Positions 38,459 through 53,515 of a stretch of 64,000 nt of DNA are shown here, one piece after another (within the stretch, counting starts at the first letter, position 1; each line of letters starts with the position of its first letter). A program made the translations under genes and the position numbers. Source of the DNA: Xanthostigma xanthostigma (lineage: Eukaryota > Arthropoda > Insecta > Raphidioptera > Raphidiidae); NCBI GenBank assembly GCA_963575645.1, contig OY754476.1, forward strand, positions 6,448,001 through 6,512,000. Reading direction: 5' to 3'. The notes beneath the pieces were generated by a model that saw only the letters and a program-made list of their open reading frames with translations, was not told the origin of the DNA and did not search any database.

Positions 38459-39766
38459 CGTTACTATTAAGCATATCTAAAAAAATTATATATTTTGCCA
38501 AATATCGCAAAACGTTCATGTTTTCATATGCGTTTTGCAAAAAAGCAACTTTTTAAGACACTAAGCGACTTTTGGACCGTTCTATACTAACCGAACTTAT
38601 AGAAAATTTCAAGCTGAATCGATTCCGACAATCCACAACCTTGTATAACTTTTAGTTTCAGAGATATTAGCGTTTATTTATTTTATTTGAGAAAAATTTT
38701 AAAGCGCCGTAAGTCTTAAACGACTAATGATACAGATGTGGGAGTGGCCGGAATCGATTCAGCGCAACTTTTTACATAAGAATAACCTCAGTTGTAAGTC
38801 GTATGAGAACATTATGACAGTGATTTTTGTGTTTTTTTAAAATCGAAAAAAGTAAGAAGGGGGTACCCTTCTTACAAAATTGAAAAATTTTTGAAAAATA
38901 GATTCGTTTGATATTATGCATACTTATAGAGAAAGTCATTCTGAATCGATTCCGACCACCCGCAGCCTTGTATCTCTTTTGGTTTCGGAGATATAGCCAT
39001 TTTAAAGTGTTTAAATTTTTTTACACTTTAAACCGTCATAGCGTCTAAACTAACAGAGATACGAATGTGCGCTTGGTCCCATTCGATTCAGCGTACTTTT
39101 TTCTATAAGACACGTTACTATTAAGCATATCTAAAAAAATTATATATTTTGCCAAATATCGCAAAACGTTCATGTTTTCATATGCGTTTTGCAAAAAAGC
39201 AACTTTTTAAGACACTAAGCGACTTTTGGACCGTTCTATACTAACCGAACTTATAGAAAATTTCAAGCTGAATCGTTTCCTACAATCCACAACCTTGTAT
39301 CACTTTTAGTTTCAGAGATATTAGCGTTTATTTATTTTATTTGAGAAAAATTTTAAAGCGCCGTAACTCTTAAACGACTAATGATACAGATGTGGGAGTG
39401 GCCGGAATCGATTCAGCGCAACTTTTTACATAAGAATAACCTCAGTTGTAAGTCGTATGAGAACATTATGACAGTGATTTTTGTGTTTTTTTAAAATCGA
39501 AAAAAGTAAGAAGGGGGTACCCTTCTTACAAAATTGAAAAATTTTTGAAAAATAGATTCGTTTGATATTATGCATACTTATAGAGAAAGTCATTCTGAAT
39601 CGATTCCGACCACCCGCAGCCTTGTATCTCTTTTGGTTTCGGAGATATAGCCATTTTAAAGTGTTTAAATTTTTTTACACTTTAAACCGTCATAGCGTCT
39701 AAACTAACAGAGATACGAATGTGCGCTTGGTCCCATTCGATTCAGCATACTTTTTTCTATAAGACA

Positions 39767-41728
39767 CGTTACTATTAAGCATATCTAAAAAAATTATATA
39801 TTTTGCCAAATATCGCAAAACGTTCATGTTTTCATATGCTTTTTGCAAAAAAGCAACTTTTTAAGACACTAAGCGACTTTTGGACCGTTCTATACTAACC
39901 GAACTTATAGAAAATTTCAAGCTGAATCGAATCCGACAATCCACAACCTTGTATCACTTTTAGTTTCAGAGATATTAGCGTTTATTTATTTTATTTGAGA
40001 AAAATTTTAAAGCGCCGTAACTCTTAAACGACTAATGATACAGATGTGGGAGTGGCCGGAATCGATTCAGCGCAACTTTTTACATAAGAATAACCTCAGT
40101 TGTAAGTCGTATGAGAACATTATGACAGTGATTTTTGTGTTTTTTTAAAATCGAAAAAAGTAAGAAGGGGGTACCCTTCTTACAAAATTGAAAAATTTTT
40201 GAAAAATAGATTCGTTTGATATAATGCATACTTATAGAGAAAGTCATTCTGAATCGATTCCGACCACCCGCAGCCTTGTATCTCTTTTGGTTTCGGAGAT
40301 ATAGCCATTTTAAAGTGTTTAAATTTTTTTACACTTTAAACCGTCATAGCGTCTAAACTAACAGAGATACGAATGTGCGCTTGGTCCCATTCGATTCAGC
40401 GTACTTTTTTCTATAAGACACGTTACTATTAAGCATATCTAAAAAAATTATATATTTTGCCAAATATCGCAAAACGTTCATGTTTTCATATGCGTTTTGC
40501 AAAAAAGCAACTTTTTAAGACACTAAGCGACTTTTGGACCGTTCTATACTAACCGAACTTATAGAAAATTTCAAGCTGAATCGATTCCGACAATCCACAA
40601 CCTTGTATAACTTTTAGTTTCAGAGATATTAGCGTTTATTTATTTTATTTGAGAAAAATTTTAAAGCGCCGTAACTCTTAAACGACTAATGATACAGATG
40701 TGGGAGTGGCCGGAATCGATTCAGCGCAACTTTTTACATAAGAATAACCTCAGTTGTAAGTCGTATGAGAACATTATGACAGTGATTTTTGTGTTTTTTT
40801 AAAATCGAAAAAAGTAAGAAGGGGGTACCCTTCTTACAAAATTGAAAAATTTTTGAAAAATAGATTCGTTTGATATTATGCATACTTATAGAGAAAGTCA
40901 TTCTGAATCGATTCCGACCACCCGCAGCCTTGTATCTCTTTTGGTTTCGGAGATATAGCCATTTTAAAGTGTTTAAATTTTTTTACACTTTAAACCGTCA
41001 TAGCGTCTAAACTAACAGAGATACGAATGTGCGCTTGGTCCCATTCGATTCAGCGTACTTTTTTCTATAAGACACGTTACTATTAAGCATATCTAAAAAA
41101 ATTATATATTTTGCCAAATATCGCAAAACGTTCATGTTTTCATATGCGTTTTGCAAAAAAGCAACTTTTTAAGACACTAAGCGACGTTTGGACCGTTCTA
41201 TACTAACCGAACTTATAGAAAATTTCAAGCTGAATCGATTCCGACAATCCACAACCTTGTATAACTTTTAGTTTCAGAGATATTAGCGTTTATTTATTTT
41301 ATTTGAGAAAAATTTTAAAGCGCCGTAACTCTTAAACGACTAATGATACAGATGTGGGAGTGGCCGGAATCGATTCAGCGCAACTTTTTACATAAGAATA
41401 ACCTCAGTTGTAAGTCGTATGAGAACATTATGACAGTGATTTTTGTGTTTTTTTAAAATCGAAAAAAGTAAGAAGGGGGTACCCTTCTTACAAAATTGAA
41501 AAATTTTTGAAAAATAGATTCGTTTGATATTATGCATACTTATAGAGAAAGTCATTCTGAATCGATTCCGACCACCCGCAGCCTTGTATCTCTTTTGGTT
41601 TCGGAGATATAGCCATTTTAAAGTGTTTAAATTTTTTTACACTTTAAACCGTCATAGCGTCTAAACTAACAGAGATACGAATGTGCGCTTGGTCCCATTC
41701 GATTCAGCGTACTTTTTTCTATAAGACA
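39767..41728. repeat. Block duplicated from 11 monomers upstream (copy 2)
   Basis: Counterpart of 32563-34524, with the same ordered variants: cagcAtac just upstream, atgcTttttgc, gaatccgac, gatatAatg, then gcgacGtttgg two units later. The preceding unit 59 has gtttcctac, unlike unit 48, and the following unit 63 ends in cattCtaaag, unlike unit 52. This brackets both ends of the copied tract. Direction of copying cannot be read from the sequence. Confidence 0.78.
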
Positions 41729-44700
41729 CGTTACTATTAAGCATATCTAAAAAAATTATATATTTTGCCAAATATCGCAAAACGTTCATGTTTTCATATG
41801 CGTTTTGCAAAAAAGCAACTTTTTAAGACACTAAGCGACTTTTGGACCGTTCTATACTAACCGAACTTATAGAAAATTTCAAGCTGAATCGATTCCGACA
41901 ATCCACAACCTTGTATAACTTTTAGTTTCAGAGATATTAGCGTTTATTTATTTTATTTGAGAAAAATTTTAAAGCGCCGTAACTCTTAAACGACTAATGA
42001 TACAGATGTGGGAGTGGCCGGAATCGATTCAGCGCAACTTTTTACATAAGAATAACCTCAGTTGTAAGTCGTATGAGAACATTATGACAGTGATTTTTGT
42101 GTTTTTTTAAAATCGAAAAAAGTAAGAAGGGGGTACCCTTCTTACAAAATTGAAAAATTTTTGAAAAATAGATTCGTTTGATATTATGCATACTTATAGA
42201 GAAAGTCATTCTGAATCGATTCCGACCACCCGCAGCCTTGTATCTCTTTTGGTTTCGGAGATATAGCCATTCTAAAGTGTTTAAATTTTTTTACACTTTA
42301 AACCGTCATAGCGTCTAAACTAACAGAGATACGAATGTGCGCTTGGTCCCATTCGATTCAGCGTACTTTTTTCTATAAGACACGTTACTATTAAGCATAT
42401 CTAAAAAAATTATATATTTTGCCAAATATCGCAAAACGTTCATGTTTTCATATGCGTTTTGCAAAAAAGCAACTTTTTAAGACACTAAGCGACTTTTGGA
42501 CCGTTCTATACTAACCGAACTTATAGAAAATTTCAAGCTGAATCGTTTCCTACAATCCACAACCTTGTATCACTTTTAGTTTCAGAGATATTAGCGTTTA
42601 TTTATTTTATTTGAGAAAAATTTTAAAGCGCCGTAACTCTTAAACGACTAATGATACAGATGTGGGAGTGGCCGGAATCGATTCAGCGCAACTTTTTACA
42701 TAAGAATAACCTCAGTTGTAAGTCGTATGAGAACATTATGACAGTGATTTTTGTGTTTTTTTAAAATCGAAAAAAGTAAGAAGGGGGTACCCTTCTTACA
42801 AAATTGAAAAATTTTTGAAAAATAGATTCGTTTGATATTATGCATACTTATAGAGAAAGTCATTCTGAATCGATTCCGACCACCCGCAGCCTTGTATCTC
42901 TTTTGGTTTCGGAGATATAGCCATTTTAAAGTGTTTAAATTTGTTTACACTTTAAACCGTCATAGCGTCTAAACTAACAGAGATACGAATGTGCGCTTGG
43001 TCCCATTCGATTCAGCGTACTTTTTTCTATAAGACACGTTACTATTAAGCATATCTAAAAAAATTATATATTTTGCCAAATATCGCAAAACGTTCATGTT
43101 TTCATATGCGTTTTGCAAAAAAGCAACTTTTTAAGACACTAAGCGACTTTTGGACCGTTCTATACTAACCGAACTTATAGAAAATTTCAAGCTGAATCGA
43201 TTCCGACAATCCACAACCTTGTATAACTTTTAGTTTCAGAGATATTAGCGTTTATTTATTTTATTTGAGAAAAATTTTAAAGCGCCGTAACTCTTAAACG
43301 ACTAATGATACAGATGTGGGAGTGGCCGGAATCGATTCAGCGCAACTTTTTACATAAGAATAACCTCAGTTGTAAGTCGTATGAGAACATTATGACAGTG
43401 ATTTTTGTGTTTTTTTAAAATCGAAAAAAGTAAGAAGGGGGTACCCTTCTTACAAAATTGAAAAATTTTTGAAAAATAGATTCGTTTGACATTATGCATA
43501 CTTATAGAGAAAGTCATTCTGAATCGATTCCGACCACCCGCAGCCTTGTATCTCTTTTGGTTTCGGAGATATAGCCATTTTAAAGTGTTTAAATTTGTTT
43601 ACACTTTAAACCGTCATAGCGTCTAAACTAACAGAGATACGAATGTGCGCTTGGTCCCATTCGATTCAGCGTACTTTTTTCTATAAGACACGTTACTATT
43701 AAGCATATCTAAAAAAATTATATATTTTGCCAAATATCGCAAAACGTTCATGTTTTCATATGCGTTTTGCAAAAAAGCAACTTTTTAAGACACTAAGCGA
43801 CTTTTGGACCGTTCTATACTAACCGAACTTATAGAAAATTTCAAGCTGAATCGATTCCGACAATCCACAACCTTGTATAACTTTTAGTTTCAGAGATATT
43901 AGCGTTTATTTATTTTATTTGAGAAAAATTTTAAAGCGCCGTAACTCTTAAACGACTAATGATACAGATGTGGGAGTGGCCGGAATCGATTCAGCGCAAC
44001 TTTTTACATAAGAATAACCTCAGTTGTAAGTCGTATGAGAACATTATGACAGTGATTTTTGTGTTTTTTTAAAATCGAAAAAAGTAAGAAGGGGGTACCC
44101 TTCTTACAAAATTGAAAAATTTTTGAAAAATAGATTCGTTTGATATTATGCATACTTATAGAGAAAGTCATTCTGAATCGATTCCGACCACCCGCAGCCT
44201 TGTATCTCTTTTGGTTTCGGAGATATAGCCATTTTAAAGTGTTTAAATTTTTTTACACTTTAAACCGTCATAGCGTCTAAACTAACAGAGATACGAATGT
44301 GCGCTTGGTCCCATTCGATTCAGCGTACTTTTTTCTATAAGACACGTTACTATTAAGCATATCTAAAAAAATTATATATTTTGCCAAATATCGCAAAACG
44401 TTCATGTTTTCATATGCGTTTTGCAAAAAAGCAACTTTTTAAGACACTAAGCGACTTTTGGACCGTTCTATACTAACCGAACTTATAGAAAATTTCAAGC
44501 TGAATCGATTCCGACAATCCACAACCTTGTATAACTTTTAGTTTCAGAGATATTAGCGTTTATTTATTTTATTTGAGAAAAATTTTAAAGCGCCGTAACT
44601 CTTAAACGACTAATGATACAGATGTGGGAGTGGCCGGAATCGATTCAGCGCAACTTTTTACATAAGAATAACCTCAGTTGTAAGTCGTATGAGAACATTA

Positions 44701-47700
44701 TGACAGTGATTTTTGTGTTTTTTTAAAATCGAAAAAAGTAAGAAGGGGGTACCCTTCTTACAAAATTGAAAAATTTTTGAAAAATAGATTCGTTTGATAT
44801 TATGCATACTTATAGAGAAAGTCATTCTGAATCGATTCCGACCACCCGCAGCCTTGTATCTCTTTTGGTTTCGGAGATATAGCCATTCTAAAGTGTTTAA
44901 ATTTTTTTACACTTTAAACCGTCATAGCGTCTAAACTAACAGAGATACGAATGTGCGCTTGGTCCCATTCGATTCAGCGTACTTTTTTCTATAAGACACG
45001 TTACTATTAAGCATATCTAAAAAAATTATATATTTTGCCAAATATCGCAAAACGTTCATGTTTTCATATGCGTTTTGCAAAAAAGCAACTTTTTAAGACA
45101 CTAAGCGACTTTTGGACCGTTCTATACTAACCGAACTTATAGAAAATTTCAAGCTGAATCGATTCCGACAATCCACAACCTTGTATAACTTTTAGTTTCA
45201 GTTCAGAGATATTAGCGTTTATTTATTTTATTTGAGAAAAATTTTAAAGCGCCGTAACTCTTAAACGACTAATGATACAGATGTGGGAGTGGCCGGAATC
45301 GATTCAGCGCAACTTTTTACATAAGAATAACCTCAGTTGTAAGTCGTATGAGAACATTATGACAGTGATTTTTGTGTTTTTTTAAAATCGAAAAAAGTAA
45401 GAAGGGGGTACCCTTCTTACAAAATTGAAAAATTTTTGAAAAATAGATTCGTTTGATATTATGCATACTTATAGAGAAAGTCATTCTGAATCGATTCCGA
45501 CCACCCGCAGCCTTGTATCTCTTTTGGTTTCGGAGATATAGCCATTTTAAAGTGTTTAAATTTTTTTACACTTTAAACCGTCATAGCGTCTAAACTAACA
45601 GAGATACGAATGTGCGCTTGGTCCCATTCGATTCAGCGTACTTTTTTCTATAAGACACGTTACTATTAAGCATATCTAAAAAAATTATATATTTTGCCAA
45701 ATATCGCAAAACGTTCATGTTTTCATATGCGTTTTGCAAAAAAGCAACTTTTTAAGACACTAAGCGACGTTTGGACCGTTCTATACTAACCGAACTTATA
45801 GAAAATTTCAAGCTGAATCGATTCCGACAATCCACAACCTTGTATAACTTTTAGTTTCAGAGATATTAGCGTTTATTTATTTTATTTGAGAAAAATTTTA
45901 AAGCGCCGTAACTCTTAAACGACTAATGATACAGATGTGGGAGTGGCCGGAATCGATTCAGCGCAACTTTTTACATAAGAATAACCTCAGTTGTAAGTCG
46001 TATGAGAACATTATGACAGTGATTTTTGTGTTTTTTTAAAATCGAAAAAAGTAAGAAGGGGGTACCCTTCTTACAAAATTGAAAAATTTTTGAAAAATAG
46101 ATTCGTTTGATATTATGCATACTTATAGAGAAAGTCATTCTGAATCGATTCCGACCACCCGCAGCCTTGTATCTCTTTTGGTTTCGGAGATATAGCCATT
46201 TTAAAGTGTTTAAATTTGTTTACACTTTAAACCGTCATAGCGTCTAAACTAACAGAGATACGAATGTGCGCTTGGTCCCATTCGATTCAGCGTACTTTTT
46301 TCTATAAGACACGTTACTATTAAGCATATCTAAAAAAATTATATATTTTGCCAAATATCGCAAAACGTTCATGTTTTCATATGCGTTTTGCAAAAAAGCA
46401 ACTTTTTAAGACACTAAGCGACGTTTGGACCGTTCTATACTAACCGAACTTATAGAAAATTTCAAGCTGAATCGATTCCGACAATCCACAACCTTGTATA
46501 ACTTTTAGTTTCAGAGATATTAGCGTTTATTTATTTTATTTGAGAAAAATTTTAAAGCGCCGTAACTCTTAAACGACTAATGATACAGATGTGGGAGTGG
46601 CCGGAATCGATTCAGCGCAACTTTTTACATAAGAATAACCTCAGTTGTAAGTCGTATGAGAACATTATGACAGTGATTTTTGTGTTTTTTTAAAATCGAA
46701 AAAAGTAAGAAGGGGGTACCCTTCTTACAAAATTGAAAAATTTTTGAAAAATAGATTCGTTTGATATTATGCATACTTATAGAGAAAGTCATTCTGAATC
46801 GATTCCGACCACCCGCAGCCTTGTATCTCTTTTGGTTTCGGAGATATAGCCATTTTAAAGTGTTTAAATTTTTTTACACTTTAAACCGTCATAGCGTCTA
46901 AACTAACAGAGATACGAATGTGCGCTTGGTCCCATTCGATTCAGCGTACTTTTTTCTATAAGACACGTTACTATTAAGCATATCTAAAAAAATTATATAT
47001 TTTGCCAAATATCGCAAAACGTTCATGTTTTCATATGCGTTTTGCAAAAAAGCAACTTTTTAAGACACTAAGCGACTTTTGGACCGTTCTATACTAACCG
47101 AACTTATAGAAAATTTCAAGCTGAATCGATTCCGACAATCCACAACCTTGTATAACTTTTAGTTTCAGAGATATTAGCGTTTATTTATTTTATTTGAGAA
47201 AAATTTTAAAGCGCCGTAACTCTTAAACGACTAATGATACAGATGTGGGAGTGGCCGGAATCGATTCAGCGCAACTTTTTACATAAGAATAACCTCAGTT
47301 GTAAGTCGTATGAGAACATTATGACAGTGATTTTTGTGTTTTTTTAAAATCGAAAAAAGTAAGAAGGGGGTACCCTTCTTACAAAATTGAAAAATTTTTG
47401 AAAAATAGATTCGTTTGATATTATGCATACTTATAGAGAAAGTCATTCTGAATCGATTCCGACCACCCGCAGCCTTGTATCTCTTTTGGTTTCGGAGATA
47501 TAGCCATTCTAAAGTGTTTAAATTTTTTTACACTTTAAACCGTCATAGCGTCTAAACTAACAGAGATACGAATGTGCGCTTGGTCCCATTCGATTCAGCG
47601 TACTTTTTTCTATAAGACACGTTACTATTAAGCATATCTAAAAAAATTATATATTTTGCCAAATATCGCAAAACGTTCATGTTTTCATATGCGTTTTGCA

Positions 47701-48932
47701 AAAAAGCAACTTTTTAAGACACTAAGCGACTTTTGGACCGTTCTATACTAACCGAACTTATAGAAAATTTCAAGCTGAATCGATTCCGACAATCCACAAC
47801 CTTGTATAACTTTTAGTTTCAGTTCAGAGATATTAGCGTTTATTTATTTTATTTGAGAAAAATTTTAAAGCGCCGTAACTCTTAAACGACTAATGATACA
47901 GATGTGGGAGTGGCCGGAATCGATTCAGCGCAACTTTTTACATAAGAATAACCTCAGTTGTAAGTCGTATGAGAACATTATGACAGTGATTTTTGTGTTT
48001 TTTTAAAATCGAAAAAAGTAAGAAGGGGGTACCCTTCTTACAAAATTGAAAAATTTTTGAAAAATAGATTCGTTTGATATTATGCATACTTATAGAGAAA
48101 GTCATTCTGAATCGATTCCGACCACCCGCAGCCTTGTATCTCTTTTGGTTTCGGAGATATAGCCATTTTAAAGTGTTTAAATTTTTTTACACTTTAAACC
48201 GTCATAGCGTCTAAACTAACAGAGATACGAATGTGCGCTTGGTCCCATTCGATTCAGCGTACTTTTTTCTATAAGACACGTTACTATTAAGCATATCTAA
48301 AAAAATTATATATTTTGCCAAATATCGCAAAACGTTCATGTTTTCATATGCGTTTTGCAAAAAAGCAACTTTTTAAGACACTAAGCGACGTTTGGACCGT
48401 TCTATACTAACCGAACTTATAGAAAATTTCAAGCTGAATCGATTCCGACAATCCACAACCTTGTATAACTTTTAGTTTCAGAGATATTAGCGTTTATTTA
48501 TTTTATTTGAGAAAAATTTTAAAGCGCCGTAACTCTTAAACGACTAATGATACAGATGTGGGAGTGGCCGGAATCGATTCAGCGCAACTTTTTACATAAG
48601 AATAACCTCAGTTGTAAGTCGTATGAGAACATTATGACAGTGATTTTTGTGTTTTTTTAAAATCGAAAAAAGTAAGAAGGGGGTACCCTTCTTACAAAAT
48701 TGAAAAATTTTTGAAAAATAGATTCGTTTGATATTATGCATACTTATAGAGAAAGTCATTCTGAATCGATTCCGACCACCCGCAGCCTTGTATCTCTTTT
48801 GGTTTCGGAGATATAGCCATTTTAAAGTGTTTAAATTTTTTTACACTTTAAACCGTCATAGCGTCTAAACTAACAGAGATACGAATGTGCGCTTGGTCCC
48901 ATTCGATTCAGCGTACTTTTTTCTATAAGACA

Positions 48933-51900
48933 CGTTACTATTAAGCATATCTAAAAAAATTATATATTTTGCCAAATATCGCAAAACGTTCATGTTTTCA
49001 TATGCGTTTTGCAAAAAAGCAACTTTTTAAGACACTAAGCGACTTTTGGACCGTTCTATACTAACCGAACTTATAGAAAATTTCAAGCTGAATCGATTCC
49101 GACAATCCACAACCTTGTATAACTTTTAGTTTCAGTTCAGAGATATTAGCGTTTATTTATTTTATTTGAGAAAAATTTTAAAGCGCCGTAACTCTTAAAC
49201 GACTAATGATACAGATGTGGGAGTGGCCGGAATCGATTCAGCGCAACTTTTTACATAAGAATAACCTCAGTTGTAAGTCGTATGAGAACATTATGACAGT
49301 GATTTTTGTGTTTTTTTAAAATCGAAAAAAGTAAGAAGGGGGTACCCTTCTTACAAAATTGAAAAATTTTTGAAAAATAGATTCGTTTGATATTATGCAT
49401 ACTTATAGAGAAAGTCATTCTGAATCGATTCCGACCACCCGCAGCCTTGTATCTCTTTTGGTTTCGGAGATATAGCCATTTTAAAGTGTTTAAATTTTTT
49501 TACACTTTAAACCGTCATAGCGTCTAAACTAACAGAGATACGAATGTGCGCTTGGTCCCATTCGATTCAGCGTACTTTTTTCTATAAGACACGTTACTAT
49601 TAAGCATATCTAAAAAAATTATATATTTTGCCAAATATCGCAAAACGTTCATGTTTTCATATGCGTTTTGCAAAAAAGCAACTTTTTAAGACACTAAGCG
49701 ACTTTTGGACCGTTCTATACTAACCGAACTTATAGAAAATTTCAAGCTGAATCGATTCCGACAATCCACAACCTTGTATAACTTTTAGTTTCAGAGATAT
49801 TAGCGTTTATTTATTTTATTTGAGAAAAATTTTAAAGCGCCGTAAGTCTTAAACGACTAATGATACAGATGTGGGAGTGGCCGGAATCGATTCAGCGCAA
49901 CTTTTTACATAAGAATAACCTCAGTTGTAAGTCGTATGAGAACATTATGACAGTGATTTTTGTGTTTTTTTAAAATCGAAAAAAGTAAGAAGGGGGTACC
50001 CTTCTTACAAAATTGAAAAATTTTTGAAAAATAGATTCGCTTGATATTATGCATACTTATAGAGAAAGTCATTCTGAATCGATTCCGACCACCCGCAGCC
50101 TTGTATCTCTTTTGGTTTCGGAGATATAGCCATTTTAAAGTGTTTAAATTTTTTTACACTTTAAACCGTCATAGCGTCTAAACTAACAGAGATACGAATG
50201 TGCGCTTGGTCCCATTCGATTCAGCGTACTTTTTTCTATAAGACACGTTACTATTAAGCATATCTAAAAAAATTATATATTTTGCCAAATATCGCAAAAC
50301 GTTCATGTTTTCATATGCGTTTTGCAAAAAAGCAACTTTTTAAGACACTAAGCGACTTTTGGACCGTTCTATACTAACCGAACTTATAGAAAATTTCAAG
50401 CTGAATCGTTTCCTACAATCCACAACCTTGTATCACTTTTAGTTTCAGAGATATTAGCGTTTATTTATTTTATTTGAGAAAAATTTTAAAGCGCCGTAAC
50501 TCTTAAACGACTAATGATACAGATGTGGGAGTGGCCGGAATCGATTCAGCGCAACTTTTTACATAAGAATAACCTCAGTTGTAAGTCGTATGAGAACATT
50601 ATGACAGTGATTTTTGTGTTTTTTTAAAATCGAAAAAAGTAAGAAGGGGGTACCCTTCTTACAAAATTGAAAAATTTTTGAAAAATAGATTCGTTTGATA
50701 TTATGCATACTTATAGAGAAAGTCATTCTGAATCGATTCCGACCACCCGCAGCCTTGTATCTCTTTTGGTTTCGGAGATATAGCCATTTTAAAGTGTTTA
50801 AATTTGTTTACACTTTAAACCGTCATAGCGTCTAAACTAACAGAGATACGAATGTGCGCTTGGTCCCATTCGATTCAGCGTACTTTTTTCTATAAGACAC
50901 GTTACTATTAAGCATATCTAAAAAAATTATATATTTTGCCAAATATCGCAAAACGTTCATGTTTTCATATGCGTTTTGCAAAAAAGCAACTTTTTAAGAC
51001 ACTAAGCGACTTTTGGACCGTTCTATACTAACCGAACTTATAGAAAATTTCAAGCTGAATCGATTCCGACAATCCACAACCTTGTATAACTTTTAGTTTC
51101 AGAGATATTAGCGTTTATTTATTTTATTTGAGAAAAATTTTAAAGCGCCGTAACTCTTAAACGACTAATGATACAGATGTGGGAGTGGCCGGAATCGATT
51201 CAGCGCAACTTTTTACATAAGAATAACCTCAGTTGTAAGTCGTATGAGAACATTATGACAGTGATTTTTGTGTTTTTTTAAAATCGAAAAAAGTAAGAAG
51301 GGGGTACCCTTCTTACAAAATTGAAAAATTTTTGAAAAATAGATTCGTTTGACATTATGCATACTTATAGAGAAAGTCATTCTGAATCGATTCCGACCAC
51401 CCGCAGCCTTGTATCTCTTTTGGTTTCGGAGATATAGCCATTTTAAAGTGTTTAAATTTGTTTACACTTTAAACCGTCATAGCGTCTAAACTAACAGAGA
51501 TACGAATGTGCGCTTGGTCCCATTCGATTCAGCGTACTTTTTTCTATAAGACACGTTACTATTAAGCATATCTAAAAAAATTATATATTTTGCCAAATAT
51601 CGCAAAACGTTCATGTTTTCATATGCGTTTTGCAAAAAAGCAACTTTTTAAGACACTAAGCGACTTTTGGACCGTTCTATACTAACCGAACTTATAGAAA
51701 ATTTCAAGCTGAATCGATTCCGACAATCCACAACCTTGTATAACTTTTAGTTTCAGAGATATTAGCGTTTATTTATTTTATTTGAGAAAAATTTTAAAGC
51801 GCCGTAACTCTTAAACGACTAATGATACAGATGTGGGAGTGGCCGGAATCGATTCAGCGCAACTTTTTACATAAGAATAACCTCAGTTGTAAGTCGTATG

Positions 51901-52861
51901 AGAACATTATGACAGTGATTTTTGTGTTTTTTTAAAATCGAAAAAAGTAAGAAGGGGGTACCCTTCTTACAAAATTGAAAAATTTTTGAAAAATAGATTC
52001 GTTTGATATTATGCATACTTATAGAGAAAGTCATTCTGAATCGATTCCGACCACCCGCAGCCTTGTATCTCTTTTGGTTTCGGAGATATAGCCATTTTAA
52101 AGTGTTTAAATTTTTTTACACTTTAAACCGTCATAGCGTCTAAACTAACAGAGATACGAATGTGCGCTTGGTCCCATTCGATTCAGCGTACTTTTTTCTA
52201 TAAGACACGTTACTATTAAGCATATCTAAAAAAATTATATATTTTGCCAAATATCGCAAAACGTTCATGTTTTCATATGCGTTTTGCAAAAAAGCAACTT
52301 TTTATGACACTAAGCGACTTTTGGACCGTTCTATACTAACCGAACTTATAGAAAATTTCAAGCTGAATCGATTCCGACAATCCACAACCTTGTATAACTT
52401 TTAGTTTCAGAGATATTAGCGTTTATTTATTTTATTTGAGAAAAATTTTAAAGCGCCGTAAGTCTTAAACGACTAATGATACAGATGTGGGAGTGGCCGG
52501 AATCGATTCAGCGCAACTTTTTACATAAGAATAACCTCAGTTGTAAGTCGTATGAGAACATTATGACAGTGATTTTTGTGTTTTTTTAAAATCGAAAAAA
52601 GTAAGAAGGGGGTACCCTTCTTACAAAATTGAAAAATTTTTGAAAAATAGATTCGTTTGATATTATGCATACTTATAGAGAAAGTCATTCTGAATCGATT
52701 CCGACCACCCGCAGCCTTGTATCTCTTTTGGTTTCGGAGATATAGCCATTTTAAAGTGTTTAAATTTTTTTACACTTTAAACCGTCATAGCGTCTAAACT
52801 AACAGAGATACGAATGTGCGCTTGGTCCCATTCGATTCAGCGTACTTTTTTCTATAAGACA
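48933..52861. repeat. Six-monomer block, repeated at a 7-monomer offset (copy 1)
   Basis: Units 74-79 carry, in order: the 5-bp duplication; taaGtctt with attcgCttg; gtttcctac with aatttGttta; gaCattatg with aatttGttta; an unmarked unit; and tttttaTgacac with taaGtctt. The same order appears in units 81-86 at 53516-57444. The offset is 4,583 bp, seven units plus 5. Units 64-66 (42383 onward) share part of the pattern (gtttcctac then gaCattatg), 12 units before units 76-78. Confidence 0.85.
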
Positions 52862-53515
52862 CGTTACTATTAAGCATATCTAAAAAAATTATATATTTTG
52901 CCAAATATCGCAAAACGTTCATGTTTTCATATGCGTTTTGCAAAAAAGCAACTTTTTAAGACACTAAGCGACTTTTGGACCGTTCTATACTAACCGAACT
53001 TATAGAAAATTTCAAGCTGAATCGATTCTGACAATCCACAACCTTGTATAACTTTTAGTTTCAGAGATATTAGCGTTTATTTATTTTATTTGAGAAAAAT
53101 TTTAAAGCGCCGTAACTCTTAAACGACTAATGATACAGATGTGGGAGTGGCCGGAATCGATTCAGCGCAACTTTTTACATAAGAATAACCTCAGTTGTAA
53201 GTCGTATGAGAACATTATGACAGTGATTTTTGTGTTTTTTTAAAATCGAAAAAAGTAAGAAGGGGGTACCCTTCTTACAAAATTGAAAAATTTTTGAAAA
53301 ATAGATTCGTTTGATATTATGCATACTTATAGAGAAAGTCATTCTGAATCGATTCCGACCACCCGCAGCCTTGTATCTCTTTTGGTTTCGGAGATATAGC
53401 CATTCTAAAGTGTTTAAATTTTTTTACACTTTAAACCGTCATAGCGTCTAAACTAACAGAGATACGAATGTGCGCTTGGTCCCATTCGATTCAGCGTACT
53501 TTTTTCTATAAGACA

